NCBI GenBank assembly: GCA_030674155.1 | Contig: CM060328.1 | Span: forward strand, 31,291,893 to 31,332,918 | DNA length: 41,026 nt | Reading direction: 5' to 3' | Source: Stramonita haemastoma | Lineage: Eukaryota > Mollusca > Gastropoda > Neogastropoda > Muricidae | Shown here: positions 18,981 through 30,700 of the stretch, one piece after another | Layout of the letters: each line of letters begins with the position of its first letter | Numbering within the stretch: the stretch's first letter is position 1 | Notes under the pieces: model-generated | Database searches by the model: none | Seen by the model: only the letters and a program-made list of their open reading frames with translations | What the model was told of the DNA's origin: nothing | Position numbers and translations under genes: made by a program

Positions 18981-19064
18981 TGTAAATAAGTAAATTAATA
19001 ACTAATTGGACATTTCATAATTGTGAAAACGTAAAACACACCTTATCTACAATTACTCATCAAG

Positions 19065-19110
19065 TTTGTTGTTGTTGTTGCTGTTGTTGTTGTTGCTGCT
19101 GCTGCTGTGG
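19065..19110. repeat. (TTG)n/(CTG)n triplet tract
   Basis: GTTGTTGTTGTTGCTGTTGT-type repeat ending in CTGCTGCTGCTG. Confidence 0.8.
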
Positions 19111-19241
19111 TAGTTGTTCTTAAATTGGTTCTTCTGGTCACGTTCCGTTTACATACGAATGAGATTTTAAACTGTAGGTTTCTCCATGTTTTAGTTGAAA
19201 TTCTTCGACAACGGTATAATGTTCAAAATCTAAAGCAACTT

Positions 19242-19243
<2 letters not shown>

Positions 19244-19316
<73 letters not shown>
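19244..19316. repeat. (CA)n microsatellite
   Basis: Nearly pure CA repeat of about 70 bp. Confidence 0.95.
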
Positions 19317-19318
<2 letters not shown>

Positions 19319-19465
19319 GAATTCTGTGGATTCAATAACTGTATCGGTATGAAAGTGTATGAAATTGTAGAGTTAGCCTATCGCTGACTCTCCTCCACTA
19401 TAGACACGCCATTCGGCTGTCAGTTTCATAAACATACTGTCATGCTCTCTTTCTCTCAGAGAGAC

Positions 19466-19550
19466 AAGGCAAGGCAAGGCAAGGCAAAATTCTTTTATTC
19501 GAGGATAATACATAAGCACTCGTGTGCTTTTTTACATCCAGTCCCCGCCC
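19466..19550 (-). repeat. SINE-A tail fragment with (GGCAA)n
   Basis: (AAGGC)n is followed by AAATTCTTTTATTCGAGGAT, ATAAGCACTCGTGTGCTTTT and ACATCCAGTCCCCG. This is the last 60 bp of SINE-A on the minus strand, with a pentanucleotide in place of poly-A. Confidence 0.85.
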
Positions 19551-20480
19551 TTTTCAGGGATAACATCAAGATAAAAAGATAGCCTCAACTAAACAACAAC
19601 AATTATGAGAGAGAGAGAGAGAGACACTATGATGTCAACAACCAGATCACTACAACCCGTCACCTTGACCTGAACATTTTCCAAGGTCAGCGCACGTGCG
19701 GTCATAATCAAAAAAAAAAAAAAAAAAAAAAAGGTATACCCAACCTGCTTTGCCCACCCTACCCATCAGGCGATGCAAGTGTTTATTTTTAACAAAAAAT
19801 TCAAGGAGGGAGAATGGCGGCCTGTCAACTCTGTAGGCAAACAAATATATATGGAGACGATGGCGAAAAACAGGCTTGCAAGGTAGAGAATGGCCAAAGA
19901 CGGTAACATCATCAAAAGGTGAGTGTCAAACGGCTACAGTTTAAATTGTAATCTTACTCTGTTCTCAAAGATTTTGCTGCTTATATTACCCCGTTTGCAC
20001 AGGTGGCGTCATAAAAATTGTAAAAAATAAAAAAGTAAACCTGGTCGACATAATATGGATCATGAATTACGAGCCACTGCACTCCACATCTCTAAAAAAA
20101 GAGAATTTGTTCAAAAGTTTTTCTGATTCAGTTTTAAAAGTTAGCGCGCCGACCAGCTTGATAAAGCAGGTTGGTCACTTTCAGATACTCTGTTACTGCA
20201 ATGGCTGACTGGCGGGATTGGTACAACCTGTCACTTTGCACGTGGTCATTGATCCAAGCAAGTAAGACTCCGAAAATAATCTGTTTTAGGAGAGTTTTAA
20301 TGCTGCAGCTGACTGCAGAATTCAGGGGCTCTAGTTTTTATGAGAGTAAAGTCAGTCTCAACTTGCTCAGAAGTCCAGGACTCCTGCTGTTCGAACTACG
20401 CCGTGGGATAGGGCTGCTGTAGTTCAAATGATTGTCATCAATTTTCAAACAGAACGGAGCAAGTTAGTGTTTATTGTGGT
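19551..20480. other. Mostly unique sequence, no gene seen
   Basis: Contains a short GA run and a poly-A run (19709-19731). I see no coding sequence with splice support. The open frame at 20171-20422 has no family match I can recognise. Confidence 0.45.
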
Positions 20481-20481
20481 T

Positions 20482-20904
20482 TCAGTCCGATTTATTCATC
20501 TGTACTGAAAAAAACCGAAATATTTTCAGGAGGATTTCTGTTCGCCCCCTTCCTAGACCAAAAAACAAACAAACAACAAAACAAAACAGCTGTGTTGGCC
20601 TCGAAAAAGTGGGGTGGGGGTGGGTGGGGGAGGGGGAGTAATCATTAGCTGGGACATTATTATCTGCAACATTGTTTCGACAGTAGTCAATGATTAATTT
20701 TTTGGCAACATTTATTCGAAATTTCCCGCCATCCATCCTATTGCTGTTCAGGGATTTTACTTGTGCAAAAATGGAACATCTAGATTTAGGTTTGGAGGAA
20801 GATGACATTCTCGCTAATGACGTCACGTAGGGAGAGCAATAGGGAATAGTCACATGTACTGTGGTGGCCAATGATATTTCTTTGTTAGTGATTGTTCTGA
20901 TCAT
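20482..20904 (-). CDS. Unclassified open frame behind a CRE-like palindrome
   Basis: The part from an internal ATG at 20808 looks protein-like (MSSSSKPKSRCSIFAQVKSL, then GGKFRINVAKKLIIDYC) up to about 20640, where a Pro/Ser/His stretch encoded by a C-rich tract begins. TGACGTCA lies at 20818-20825, 10 bp before this ATG. I do not recognise the sequence. It could be a first exon on the minus strand, a transposon fragment or a chance frame. Confidence 0.25.
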   Translation of the reverse strand: MIRTITNKEISLATTVHVTIPYCSPYVTSLARMSSSSKPKSRCSIFAQVKSLNSNRMDGGKFRINVAKKLIIDYCRNNVADNNVPANDYSPSPTHPHPTFSRPTQLFCFVVCLFFGLGRGRTEILLKIFRFFSVQMNKSD

Positions 20905-21013
20905 CTACTCACTGCAAGCAGAAAGTAACATGGAGACATGAATGGTGTTCTGGAAAAGGCAAGAAAACTGGTAAGCCGAAAAAGCTTGTCAATTACTATA
21001 TTGAAGTAATGCT

Positions 21014-21375
21014 AATTTGGATAGCTTAGTGGTTAGAGGGTTCACCTGCAATCTGACAACAGGGATTCGAGAGGCCTGTTCAAGATTTTTGCCGTGGAGT
21101 TACCATCAATGCCGAGTCGGCAATGGAGTCCATTGCCCTTCTGGTGAAACCTTAAGCCAAGGTCCAGTGTGTGTACGCAGCAGAACATCAGGCATACGTG
21201 TTAAAATCCGTTCTGCCTGTGAAAACAATAGGCCATTGCGAGCCAGTAGAAACAGGCAACAGTTTTTAAAATGTCATGCACTATCATCCCTCAAGTCGGA
21301 ATGCGGTACCTTCATGGTGGGCAAACAAAGCCGTGGCCACCATTGGTGAACTTTTAAAAAAGTTCTGGCCGAGGA
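21014..21375 (+). repeat. Composite tRNA-headed SINE
   Basis: The head is GGATAGCTTAGTGGTTAGAG with a weak B-box (GGGATTCGAGAGG). The middle resembles SINE-A (AAGCCAAGGTCCAGTGTGTG, GTTAAAATCCGTTCTGCC, AATAGGCCATTGCGAGCCAG). The 3' part instead matches the tRNA-Ser-like family (AAGTCGGAATGCGG, ACCTTCATGGTGGGCAAACA). Confidence 0.7.
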
Positions 21376-21617
21376 ACAAAAATTCACAAGGCACACGGGA
21401 GAAGAGTGGCTGGCACTGCAGTACAAAAGCCAAAAAACAATAAGTCCTATTAGATATATTGTGTAACCAGTAAAATATTTTCGGCTGGTGGAAAGTGTTA
21501 ACACTGACCGTGGCTTTGGGACAGGTCACATGGAAAATCGAGGACTAGACATGGGTCCCTGGTTATTGGGAGAAACCTCATCACTTCAGTTTTTATGAAG
21601 GTAATTCTCCCTGTCTG

Positions 21618-21764
<147 letters not shown>

Positions 21765-21831
21765 CGCAAACACAATCAGTGGATGTACCTACCCAGGCCT
21801 GCCTGTGCACATTCGGGAATGCGATCGTGCA

Positions 21832-21842
21832 CACGCACACCC

Positions 21843-21873
<31 letters not shown>
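21832..21873. repeat. (CA)n / (CGCA)n short tract
   Basis: CACGCACACCCGCGCACGCA and following CGCA and CA repeats immediately precede the SINE-A tail copy. Confidence 0.85.
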
Positions 21874-21874
<1 letters not shown>

Positions 21875-22023
21875 GTAAGAGTAGGCCATCGTGTGCCGGT
21901 GGGAACAGATGACAATATTTACAAAAACTGCATGCACACGGGGACCGGATGAAAAAAAAAGCATATGATTGCTTATTCTGTTATCCTCGATATAAAAGAA
22001 TAAAGAATAAAGAAAGAAAGAAT

Positions 22024-22025
<2 letters not shown>
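21874..22025 (+). repeat. SINE-A, 5'-truncated copy
   Basis: GTAAGAGTAGGCCATCGTGT, GTGCCGGTGGGAACAGATGA, CACGGGGACCGGATGAAAAA, TATCCTCGATATAAAAGAAT and an AAAGAATAAAGAAAG tail. Confidence 0.9.
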
Positions 22026-22100
<75 letters not shown>

Positions 22101-22185
22101 TGCACGCACGCACACACACACACACATTATCAGTGCATGAACGTACCCAGGCCTGCCTATGCACACATATGGGAATGCGATCGTG

Positions 22186-22216
<31 letters not shown>
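22026..22216. repeat. (CA)n / (CG)n microsatellite, locally duplicated
   Basis: CA to 22085, CGCGCGCGCGCG to about 22100, then CA. The stretch ACCCAGGCCTGCCTRTGCAC + GGGAATGCGATCGTGCA occurs both at 21790-21833 and 22145-22189, a duplicated flank about 355 bp apart. Confidence 0.85.
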
Positions 22217-22220
<4 letters not shown>

Positions 22221-22785
22221 CCGCATTACCAATTCCAGCAGTGGGGGGGGGGGAGGGTTGCTGAATAGCCAGATAAGATTTTTAGAACAGGAGGTGGAGC
22301 AACACTTAATGGTCAGGATTATGAGACTGTCACCATCATCAGTGAGTATCTACATGAAACAGAATGAGCTTTGAAGCAATGAATTGAAATCCGCTCAGTG
22401 TCACAAAAATACCATATTCAGTCTTGTCAGCTAGCAAGTTTGTATTCATCTTGTTTAAGAACAGACGCCAAGAGTGTTGCTTTTGTCTCAGTGTAATTTT
22501 CTGCTTGGTTTAAAAAAAAAAAGTTTTTATAAGCCACTACTTCTGATGATATTTTGATGGCATCGTTCTGCTGTAAATCTGTTCTTTTTCTTGTTAGTGA
22601 CAGAAAGTGTTAGGCCTTCTTGTTAAAAGGAAGTGTCTGATTCAAGTGTAACGTGTCAGTATAGGCCCTGGGCACTTGGTGCTCATGTTGATGGCATTTC
22701 CTTCTGTGGGTGCCTGGCACTGCAGACATAGGTGTTGAAGTTGTGATGCAGGAGCACATTTCCCCAGAACCTCCTGCATGCTTAA

Positions 22786-23130
22786 CATGGCTGACCCTGG
22801 CTACCACACATGTCTTAGGGGTGAGGATACAGGAAGGGGGGTATCAGAGGGGAAGATGGTTCAGGAAGGCGTCAGAGCGTGTCTCCAGTGATGTAGCTGA
22901 CTTTTATTGCTGAAGAATCTGGAACGTGGACGCATGCTTTCAGATTCTGCAGGGTCGGCTTCAGAGCTGTTGAGGGATTCTTTGGTGTTGTTCCTGGAGC
23001 ATCTCCCTGACCGGTCCTGGTACCCCCTGGTATTCCTCATTCTACAGGTGATCAGCGTGGGGGTTGGAGTCATCGTGTTGATCGTGCAGGAAGCTTTGGG
23101 GAACTGTCTTCAGTGCCGAGGCTTTAACAT
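22786..23130 (+). repeat. Dispersed repeat E, copy 1
   Basis: Closely matches 31533-31868 (GGGGGGTATCAGAGGGGAAG, AAGGCGTCAGAGCGTG, CATGCTTTCAGATTCTGCAG, GGTCGGCTTCAGAGCTGTTG, CATCTCCCTGACCGGTCCTG). An open frame runs through both copies. In the compared C-terminal part of the frame the differences I checked all change amino acids, which argues against a conserved protein. The family is unknown. Confidence 0.85.
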
Positions 23131-23574
23131 CTGTGGTGTTTGCTTTGTCAGCTCCTTCCACTTCTGCCATCTTATCCAGTCTGGTGTTGAAATCAAAAAT
23201 GAATCAAACCCTAACTTGTACGGAGATATTGTCATCACTCATGGGAAAAAGTCCGGAAGAAAAATTCTGCCTGTGGAGCCTTCTGTAGGCTATTGATGTC
23301 AGGGGGCTGTGGTTAGTTCATACTGACAGACGTGATAATTTTGATGAGCTGTGGTGGTCGTGGTAGTGAGGTCTGTTCTCATACAAGAGTTGTTTAGACA
23401 TCAGCGGCTATTGCACAACCGAGAACAGCCTGGAAAGACCTCATCAGTAGTAAGACGAAACAGAAGTTACTGGGTGCACTTGTCCTTTTCATCTTCCTGA
23501 GTTCTGGATTTTAACAGCAAACTCTAGGGTAATGAAGCAATGAAAATTAAATGATTTAAATTCATTCTTGGTGT

Positions 23575-23875
23575 TTCGAGCTCCTGGACCGGGTGAAAAG
23601 TGAGGAACTATGGAACATCATCAGACAGACCGCTGTGAGGACCTGAGAGAGCTGAAGTGGTAGGCTTATGGTCATGTCACAAGAACAGACAGCCATTCAC
23701 AGACCATTTTTCAAAACTCAGTGTAGGGAGGTAGAAGAAACAAGAGGCAGACGGACAAAGACATGGGTGGATATCATCATTTAATTGACTCCACAAAGCT
23801 TTCCTGAGACCCAGGCACTTGCACTAGATCACCACAAGTGGAGAAAGCTGGTGTTCTCGTCAGTGTAGCAAGCCT
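23575..23875 (+). pseudogene. Decayed LINE ORF2 C-terminus
   Basis: Across shifting frames it reads a LKWYGHVTRTD-like block, GR..., GRQRQRHGW-like residues, then KAFPETQALALDHHKWRKLV-like residues and FSSV. This is the same layout as the RT C-terminus at 16940-17080 (FGH..R, GR.RK.W.DNI..W, ATQDREAWKKISVASS). Several frameshifts and stops are present. Confidence 0.6.
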
Positions 23876-24005
23876 GACTTAGGGCAGTGTAGTTAGGTGA
23901 TACTACCTATATAGTGACACAAACTGAACTTACGGAGCAAATACTTGGATATACATACATACATAGCATGTATATGTATTCACCAAACCACTGGTTTCAT
24001 ACATG

Positions 24006-24006
24006 T

Positions 24007-24083
<77 letters not shown>

Positions 24084-24100
24084 GAACCCCCCCCCCCCCT
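24006..24100. repeat. (CA)n microsatellite followed by poly-C
   Basis: CA run 24010-24081 then a C13 run. Confidence 0.95.
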
Positions 24101-24496
24101 AACACACACACTCGCTCACACATGGGGAAATAGGCAATTAGACCGCATTTGAATTTGACTAAGGTGGAAACAATGTGCTAAAGGAGACTTCACAAGTTGG
24201 AAGGAGAGTGGAGGAATAAGAGAGGTACATCATGCACCTTCAGAGCAGTGAGGGGAAGAAAAGAGGGCTAGCTGATAGATGTTTTTCTTACATGGTTTAT
24301 TTTGGCTATTTTTTTGTGGATGCAAATTGTTCAAAAAATGTCGTAGGCTGAAATCCGTTTGAAAACTGGAAATTTGTGGACAGTGAAGTTCAGTGTGTGT
24401 AGCCTTAGATGTTGATAGGTCTGGTGATTCTGATTTAAAGCTCCGTACTGCTGTGAGCTTCGTACCATCGTGGCCTCATACATTTAATCTATTTTG

Positions 24497-24912
24497 CTGT
24501 TGTGTCCACATGCTATCTAACGTCCAGACCAACCAGCTGACAGACGCCCCTTACCCGTTATTAACTTTTTAATACTAACCCTAACACTAACCTTGGTTTT
24601 TAAGCTAACCCTGGCCCCGTATGTGGACACAAACAGCAGGTGGAAAAAATGGTATAGGCTACACAGAAAACATCTTGAATACGTTAAAACTTGTTCTGCC
24701 GTTCGGAAGTGTAGGCCATTAATGTTATGTTTTTTGTGAAGATGGAAACAGATGACAAAATTTGCAAACCCAAACAGCAGGTGGATAAAATGGTATAGGC
24801 TACACAGAAAACAGATTGAATACGTCAAGACTTGTTCCGCCGTTCGGAAGTAGGCCTATAGGCCGTTCATTTCGTTTTTTGTGAAGGTGGGAACAGATGA
24901 CAAAATTTGCGA
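24497..24912. repeat. Inverted repeat plus 140-bp tandem duplication
   Basis: TTGTGTCCACAT (24497-24508) pairs with ATGTGGACACAA (24620-24631). The loop holds telomere-like ACTAACCCTAACACTAACC. Next come two direct copies (24627-24769 and 24770-24909) of a block with AAACAGCAGGTGGA, AATGGTATAGGCTACACAGA, TTGTTCTGCCGTTCGGAAGT and AACAGATGACAAAATTTGC. That block resembles diverged SINE-A body sequence. Confidence 0.75.
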
Positions 24913-25013
24913 AATCGCGCCTAGGACCTAGCTGGGATTAGCTCACGAGTGCTTCCATTTTTTCTCAAAATAAAATGATAAAGAATAGATCGATAAACGT
25001 ACCCCCCCCCCCC

Positions 25014-25017
<4 letters not shown>

Positions 25018-25105
<88 letters not shown>

Positions 25106-25198
25106 AATCATATGCGCACACACGCACACCCTCCCCCACACCCATACACACACACCCTCTACTCCCCCTCCCCCCTACACCACCACCCCATACACACA

Positions 25199-25277
<79 letters not shown>

Positions 25278-25365
25278 CCGTAGGCACGCGTGCGCGCGCA
25301 CACGCACGCACACACACATACGCGCGCGCGCGCGCGCACGCACACACATACGCGGACGCACACAC
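25018..25365. repeat. (CA)n / (CGCA)n / (CG)n microsatellite block
   Basis: CA run 25019-25103, CGCA repeats near 25198-25220, CA to 25275, then CGCGCGCG-containing stretches to 25350. A C-rich segment lies at 25130-25190. Confidence 0.95.
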
Positions 25366-25751
25366 GACGATTATCTACACAACACACTCGTACAGAGAGG
25401 GAAGGAGTAGTCATAGGCCTAAGCGTCATAAGGATAGGCTAGCCAGTGGACTGTGTGTATAGCCTAACCCTGGTTTCTGAGTAAAATGTTACCAGATGCT
25501 GAGACCACAAAAGGAGCAACTACAACACCAAACTGTGGAGGTAAGAAATGAGATGACCATAGCTTGCAGTGTGCCCTGTGTCTGATAGACTTAGGTCCCC
25601 CCCCCCTCCCCCCCCTTATACCCTGATACATTGCTGTTGCTGTTATTTTTGTTACAAAGAAGGGATGTGATGTCAACAAGAGGAGGCTAGTACTTTGCCC
25701 CCCACTGCTTTAAAAAGAGCTTCCATTAAACTGCTATCACGGGAGACAGGA

Positions 25752-26040
25752 GGGGATAGCTCAGTGGTCAGAGCACTCCCTTTCCCTAAGCTATAGCATT
25801 GAGTGTGGTTACCCAGTGGATGGGTGACCGTTTGGGGGCCTTTGCTTCAGCACAATCCCCCAGTTCACCCAGCTGTCAATGGGCACCTGTCCTCTTCAGG
25901 ACCAGGAAAGGTAAAGCAGCAAGGGAGAGGAGGTGGGCGCCGCCCTCAATATGCTGGCCCCTAGAGAAGCTGAGGTCTCTGATGCCTCGCTCCCTGATGA
26001 CCACAGAGGTTGTGGGACACCTTTACCTTTTACGGTGACC
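25752..26040 (+). repeat. SINE-C, full reference copy
   Basis: The tRNA-like head GGGGATAGCTCAGTGGTCAG is followed by GTGGATGGGTGACCGTTTGG, CCCAGTTCACCCAGCTGTCA, CCTGTCCTCTTCAGGACC, GGTGGGCGCCGCCCTCAATA, TGGCCCCTAGAGAAGCTGAG and GTTGTGGGACACCTTTACC. No clear B-box is visible. Other copies are at 5283, 10601 and 27490. Confidence 0.8.
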
Positions 26041-26491
26041 TTTAAAATGTTTGAAGAAATTGTGATGGTTTTATTGGGAGTAAGAAAAAGTCAGGTATGA
26101 AAATATGGCAGAGGAAACATTGGGGGTGTTTTCTGGAGGGGGGTGCGCTTTCTCGGCTGAGATGGGGCCTAGGTGGTTGTGGTTGGATGCTAGGCCTAGC
26201 ACCACAGCCTGCCTAGTAACAGTGGTTATCTTGGTTTCATAAACAGAAGGACAGCTCTAAATGACAAGAGGGGGTAAAGGGGTGGTAAGAAAAGCAGAGG
26301 GGGGGGAGTTGTAAGCTTTCATCACTGGCTGGGAAAAGGCAGTGACCTTTGATCTCCTCTTCAGAATTATCCTGTTCCATCCCGCCCGCCGCCACCCCCC
26401 CCCCCCCCCCAACCCAATCGTTGCTGGCTTCTCCCACTTTGACCAAGTCCTCAGTAGATTGTGTTCATACACGTCTCGAGCTGACTGACTC

Positions 26492-26778
<287 letters not shown>

Positions 26779-26833
26779 TGAATTTTTTGGGTTTTTTTGC
26801 TTTTTGCTTCATGTTTTGATAGTCCCTAATCAG

Positions 26834-27169
26834 GGAGACAGGATAGCCTAGTGAACAGAACATTGCGCTTGCAGCTTGACAACCCGAGTTCGATTCCCGT
26901 TTGAGGGGATTTTTTCTCTTGGAGTTAACATCAGTGCAGACTCGACTCTCCCCCAAAGTCCTTCGGATGAGACTATAAACCAAGGCCCATGTGTGAACGC
27001 ACACAGAACATCGTGCACATGTTAAATCCTGTTCCGCTTTTTGTAAGAGTAGGCCATTGTGTGCCGGTGGGAACAGGTGACATTTACAAAACTGCATACA
27101 CACGGGGACTGGATATAAAAAAGCACAAGTGCTTCTCCCATTATCCTTGATATAAAAGAATTTAAAAAA

Positions 27170-27174
<5 letters not shown>
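26834..27174 (+). repeat. SINE-A, full-length copy
   Basis: Head GACAGGATAGCCTAGTGAAC with B-box GAGTTCGATTCCC, body TCGGATGAGACTATAAACCA and GTGTGCCGGTGGGAACAGGT, tail CCTTGATATAAAAGAATTTA and poly-A. A (TC)n tract follows at 27176. Confidence 0.93.

Positions 27175-27175
<1 letters not shown>

Positions 27176-27247
<72 letters not shown>
27176..27247. repeat. (TC)n microsatellite at a SINE tail
   Basis: Pure TC apart from one CC. It starts directly after the SINE-A poly-A. Confidence 0.95.
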
Positions 27248-27250
<3 letters not shown>

Positions 27251-27489
27251 CTTTTACCTCACAATGGCAGTTTTGCATCCCAGTTGCTGTCAGTGTAATG
27301 TAAAAACCAGTTCTCAATTTTACCATCACCCCCCCCCCCCCCCACTCCCTTCACCCCCACCCCTGTTGATGAATTTCTACTGTTTAAATACCAAGTTGAC
27401 ACATGCTGTTGAGAACAGTGTCCTAATAAATTAACACTCAAGTTTATTGAGGAGCAGACAGACAGACCTTGACAACCTATACTTAAAGA

Positions 27490-27730
27490 ATGCCTTCAGT
27501 GGTCAGATGTGGTCATCAGTTGCCTGGGTGACCGTTTCTGTGCCTAGTTAGCTTCTGTATAGTCTCCCAGTTCACCCAGCAGGAAACAGGTACCTGTCCT
27601 CTTCAGATTCTGAGAAAGTAAAACAGTGAGGGAGAGGGGATGGGTGCCACCCTAAAAATGCTGGCTTTAGAGGAGCTGGGGCCTCTTCGACTTTGCTCCT
27701 CAACAAACACAAAGGTTCTGGAAAGCCCTA
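27490..27730 (+). repeat. SINE-C, diverged copy
   Basis: GCCTGGGTGACCGTTTCTGT, CCCAGTTCACCCAGCAGG, ACCTGTCCTCTTCAGATTCT, GGGAGAGGGGATGGGTGCCA and GAGGAGCTGGGGCCTCT match SINE-C in order. Confidence 0.8.
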
Positions 27731-28174
27731 TGCTGAAATGCATACACTGTACTTTACTGTATTTGGACTAAAATTGCTGCAGAAAAATTTTTCTCCTATG
27801 AAGTCTTGAAGAAGATGGCACCAAATGGTTGTAAAAATGTTACTGTTCATATTTCAGCTTCATACTTTTGATTTGTTTTAATTTAACACAGCTATTTGCA
27901 GAAGAAGGTTTAATAGAAAAACAACAGGCGCTTAAAGTCTTTAAAAAAAATTTCCTCTAAGAGTTCATTGCAAACCTTTGTTAGCTAACTTTTTTAAATG
28001 GCGGGTGAAGCTAGTAGCGATATAAAGACCAACCTGAAATGGATATTTTATGAAAATGTTTTGTGTGTGTAGAAATGAACTGACCAGGAGAACAAACCCT
28101 TTGCACCACAATGTGAAGAGATGACAGATGTCCCTGGCAGTGGCAATCTTTTCCATTGGGCCAAGGTAATATGT

Positions 28175-28500
<326 letters not shown>

Positions 28501-28659
28501 TAAATTCCTTTCAGCCCTTTTGGGGCATGGAGGATAACAAACTAATTCAACAGAAGGGGAAAAAAACCCTTACAGCAATACACCCAAAAGTATTCTCAAT
28601 ACTAACAGGAACTGGAAAGCAAGAATTCATTGCAAACAATATCGAAGACAAGACTTTAA

Positions 28660-29830
28660 AAAAAAAAAAAAAAAAAGTATGTCGATTTCTGTAAAAGACG
28701 CAATGTGCATTCTTGAAAGCAACAAATGAAATTTACAGAAAAATACCTGCAAATCTCATGAATTTTGAGAGACAGAAGAACTTTTCGAGATATACATTTC
28801 ATCAGCCTGCAAAAATTATAACTAGACATGGGTTAAAGAAAATGCTGAAGACTAAAATCTTGCCGTAAATGTATAAAGTGGGAACATTCCATGATAAAAT
28901 AAAATTCATACTCTAAAACAAATTACATTTTGAACATACCTTTTCTTCCAGTGATATATTATGAAAATGTCCAACCTTCTGCGAGTTTGTGACAACTCCG
29001 ATGAAGTTTCATAAGTGTAAACATATACATTGGTACAGTGGTAGACAAGTTATATATTTTTCCATGCCAAAATCAGTTTTAATAGTTTTGTAATAAAAGC
29101 ATCTACAATTATCCCACCGCTAAGCTCTTCATTCTTTAACAAAATTATCTATTAAGGAGGCTTTGATATGTGAACTGGTAGAATTGATAGCTGAACAAAA
29201 CTCTTCTCTCCCACAAAATCAAGCTTGCTTTGTGCTAAAATGTTTTGTATCTTATTTAGCCATGCTGATTGAATCAAAGATTTGTCGTATAAAATTTTCA
29301 TCATGATAAACATTTGAGGATAGCTTTTCGGAATGGAAGACAATCGGCTGCATCCAGAAACAAACCATTCAAACAGCAACCAAAATAGACAAATGTTTGA
29401 CAAAATATTTTGCTAAACATCCAAACCCTTTGAAGTATAAACAACTCTTTTCTTAACCAAATAAGTCTCTGCTCAAAATTGTTAAAATGATAACTATCAC
29501 CAGAAATAATGCAAAAACTTTGTTCAAAGAGTTGGAGATGCATAAACAGACAATTTTTGTTCTATAACAATTGTTCAAATATCCAGTTACACTGTGCATG
29601 TTTTTGGTTAATTTGATTTTATGCAAAATCCTCTATATCCCTGAAGGGATGACAAGAAATAATTTGAAAATTGAAAATTTTAGGTTTCGCTGCTCAAATG
29701 GTAAACGATGAAGAATCTCATTTGAAGACAGATGTTCATCTTCCATACAAAGCCCTAAGCAAACATTCCTTCACCACAATTTCAGTAACACTTCTGACAT
29801 TTTTACATCTTGTGCAGTGAACAGAAAAGG
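28660..29830 (-). pseudogene. Heavily decayed LINE ORF2 C-terminal region
   Basis: Minus-strand frames, broken by stops and shifts, contain blocks typical of LINE C-termini. These are KILYDKSLIQSAWLNKIQNI, then KLHRSCHKLA, then FVLEYEFYFIMECSHFIHLR and CRLMKCISRKVLLSLKIHEI. The EYEFYFIMEC block resembles the EDEYHF...C motif that follows the RT domain in many elements. I cannot assign a clade. Confidence 0.5.
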
Positions 29831-30307
29831 TAGCTACAGCTCTTCCAGTTTTCTGTTCAATTCAAAAATGGAAACTTAGGCGTATGAATACTAATTTTGA
29901 CATCAAGTACATCAAACTTAGAAAAGACAAAAAAAAAAAATTTTCATATTGCAGAAATTTATAGCTCTTGTCTTAATCTCACTGCTGGTTTTGTGCTTGA
30001 AAATCACCATGCTTGGCCTGCAATTATGACACCATATCTGAAAAGAGAACAATAGACATGAAAAACTGAGAAAATGGACTTTTAAAAATAAAAAATTAGG
30101 GGGTGGCTCAGTCACATTTTTCTATTTGGATACTTTATTTTTCCTCATAACTGTAGGGAGTCGGAGGTGCAAGACAAAGATAAATAGAGAACTGAGTACT
30201 CCCAGACATGTCAGTTTGTTCCCTGGCCACACTGCAATGGTGTTGGTCCACCATTACCAGTTCCTTACATATATCTTCAGTCATGAAATAGTGCACTTCT
30301 GTAAGTC

Positions 30308-30436
30308 ACAGCTGTCAGTTTGCCCCACTTTCAGCTCCTCTCACCTGCTAATTAGTCCATCCCATCCCAGCCCAGATGGGGGCCAGCTGGTGCAATTTAT
30401 AGTAGGAACTGACCACACTTACAGTAAGTAAAAGGA
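30308..30436. repeat. Dispersed repeat, copy 2 (pairs with 11585-11698)
   Basis: CAGCTGTCAGTTTGCCCCAC, TTTCAGCTCCTCTCACCTGC, AGTAGGAACTGACCACACTT and AGTAAAAGGAAA match the GALK2 intron copy in the same orientation. Confidence 0.7.
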
Positions 30437-30533
30437 AACGGCGCGCTTAGTGATGTTGGATTTGGGCACTGTGAAGTTGGCACAAGCTGTGATTTTCTCG
30501 TCGGTGTGTCATTTGACCATTTCCTCTCATAGA

Positions 30534-30700
30534 TGACATAAACCCAAAAAGAGCTGTTTTGGAAGCTAGGAAGGATAGCAGAATTGGTTTTAAATCCCGT
30601 TTTAATTAATACATTTCCAATTTTAATTTGTGATGATGAAAAATTTTTAGAATGTGACAGCATTGATATGACCTGTGTGGTTGGTGGGGCTGTAACAAAG
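30534..30700 (+). repeat. Repeat R, partial unit
   Basis: AGAATTGGTTTTAAATCCCG, TTTTAATTAATAC and GATATGACCTGTGTGGTTGG + GGGGCTGTAAC match the repeat R consensus seen at 38437-39140. Confidence 0.65.

Noticed and set aside
22907..23296. Membrane protein gene
   Set aside because: The frame lies in dispersed repeat E, which recurs at 31533, and the copies differ by amino-acid-changing substitutions in the compared part.
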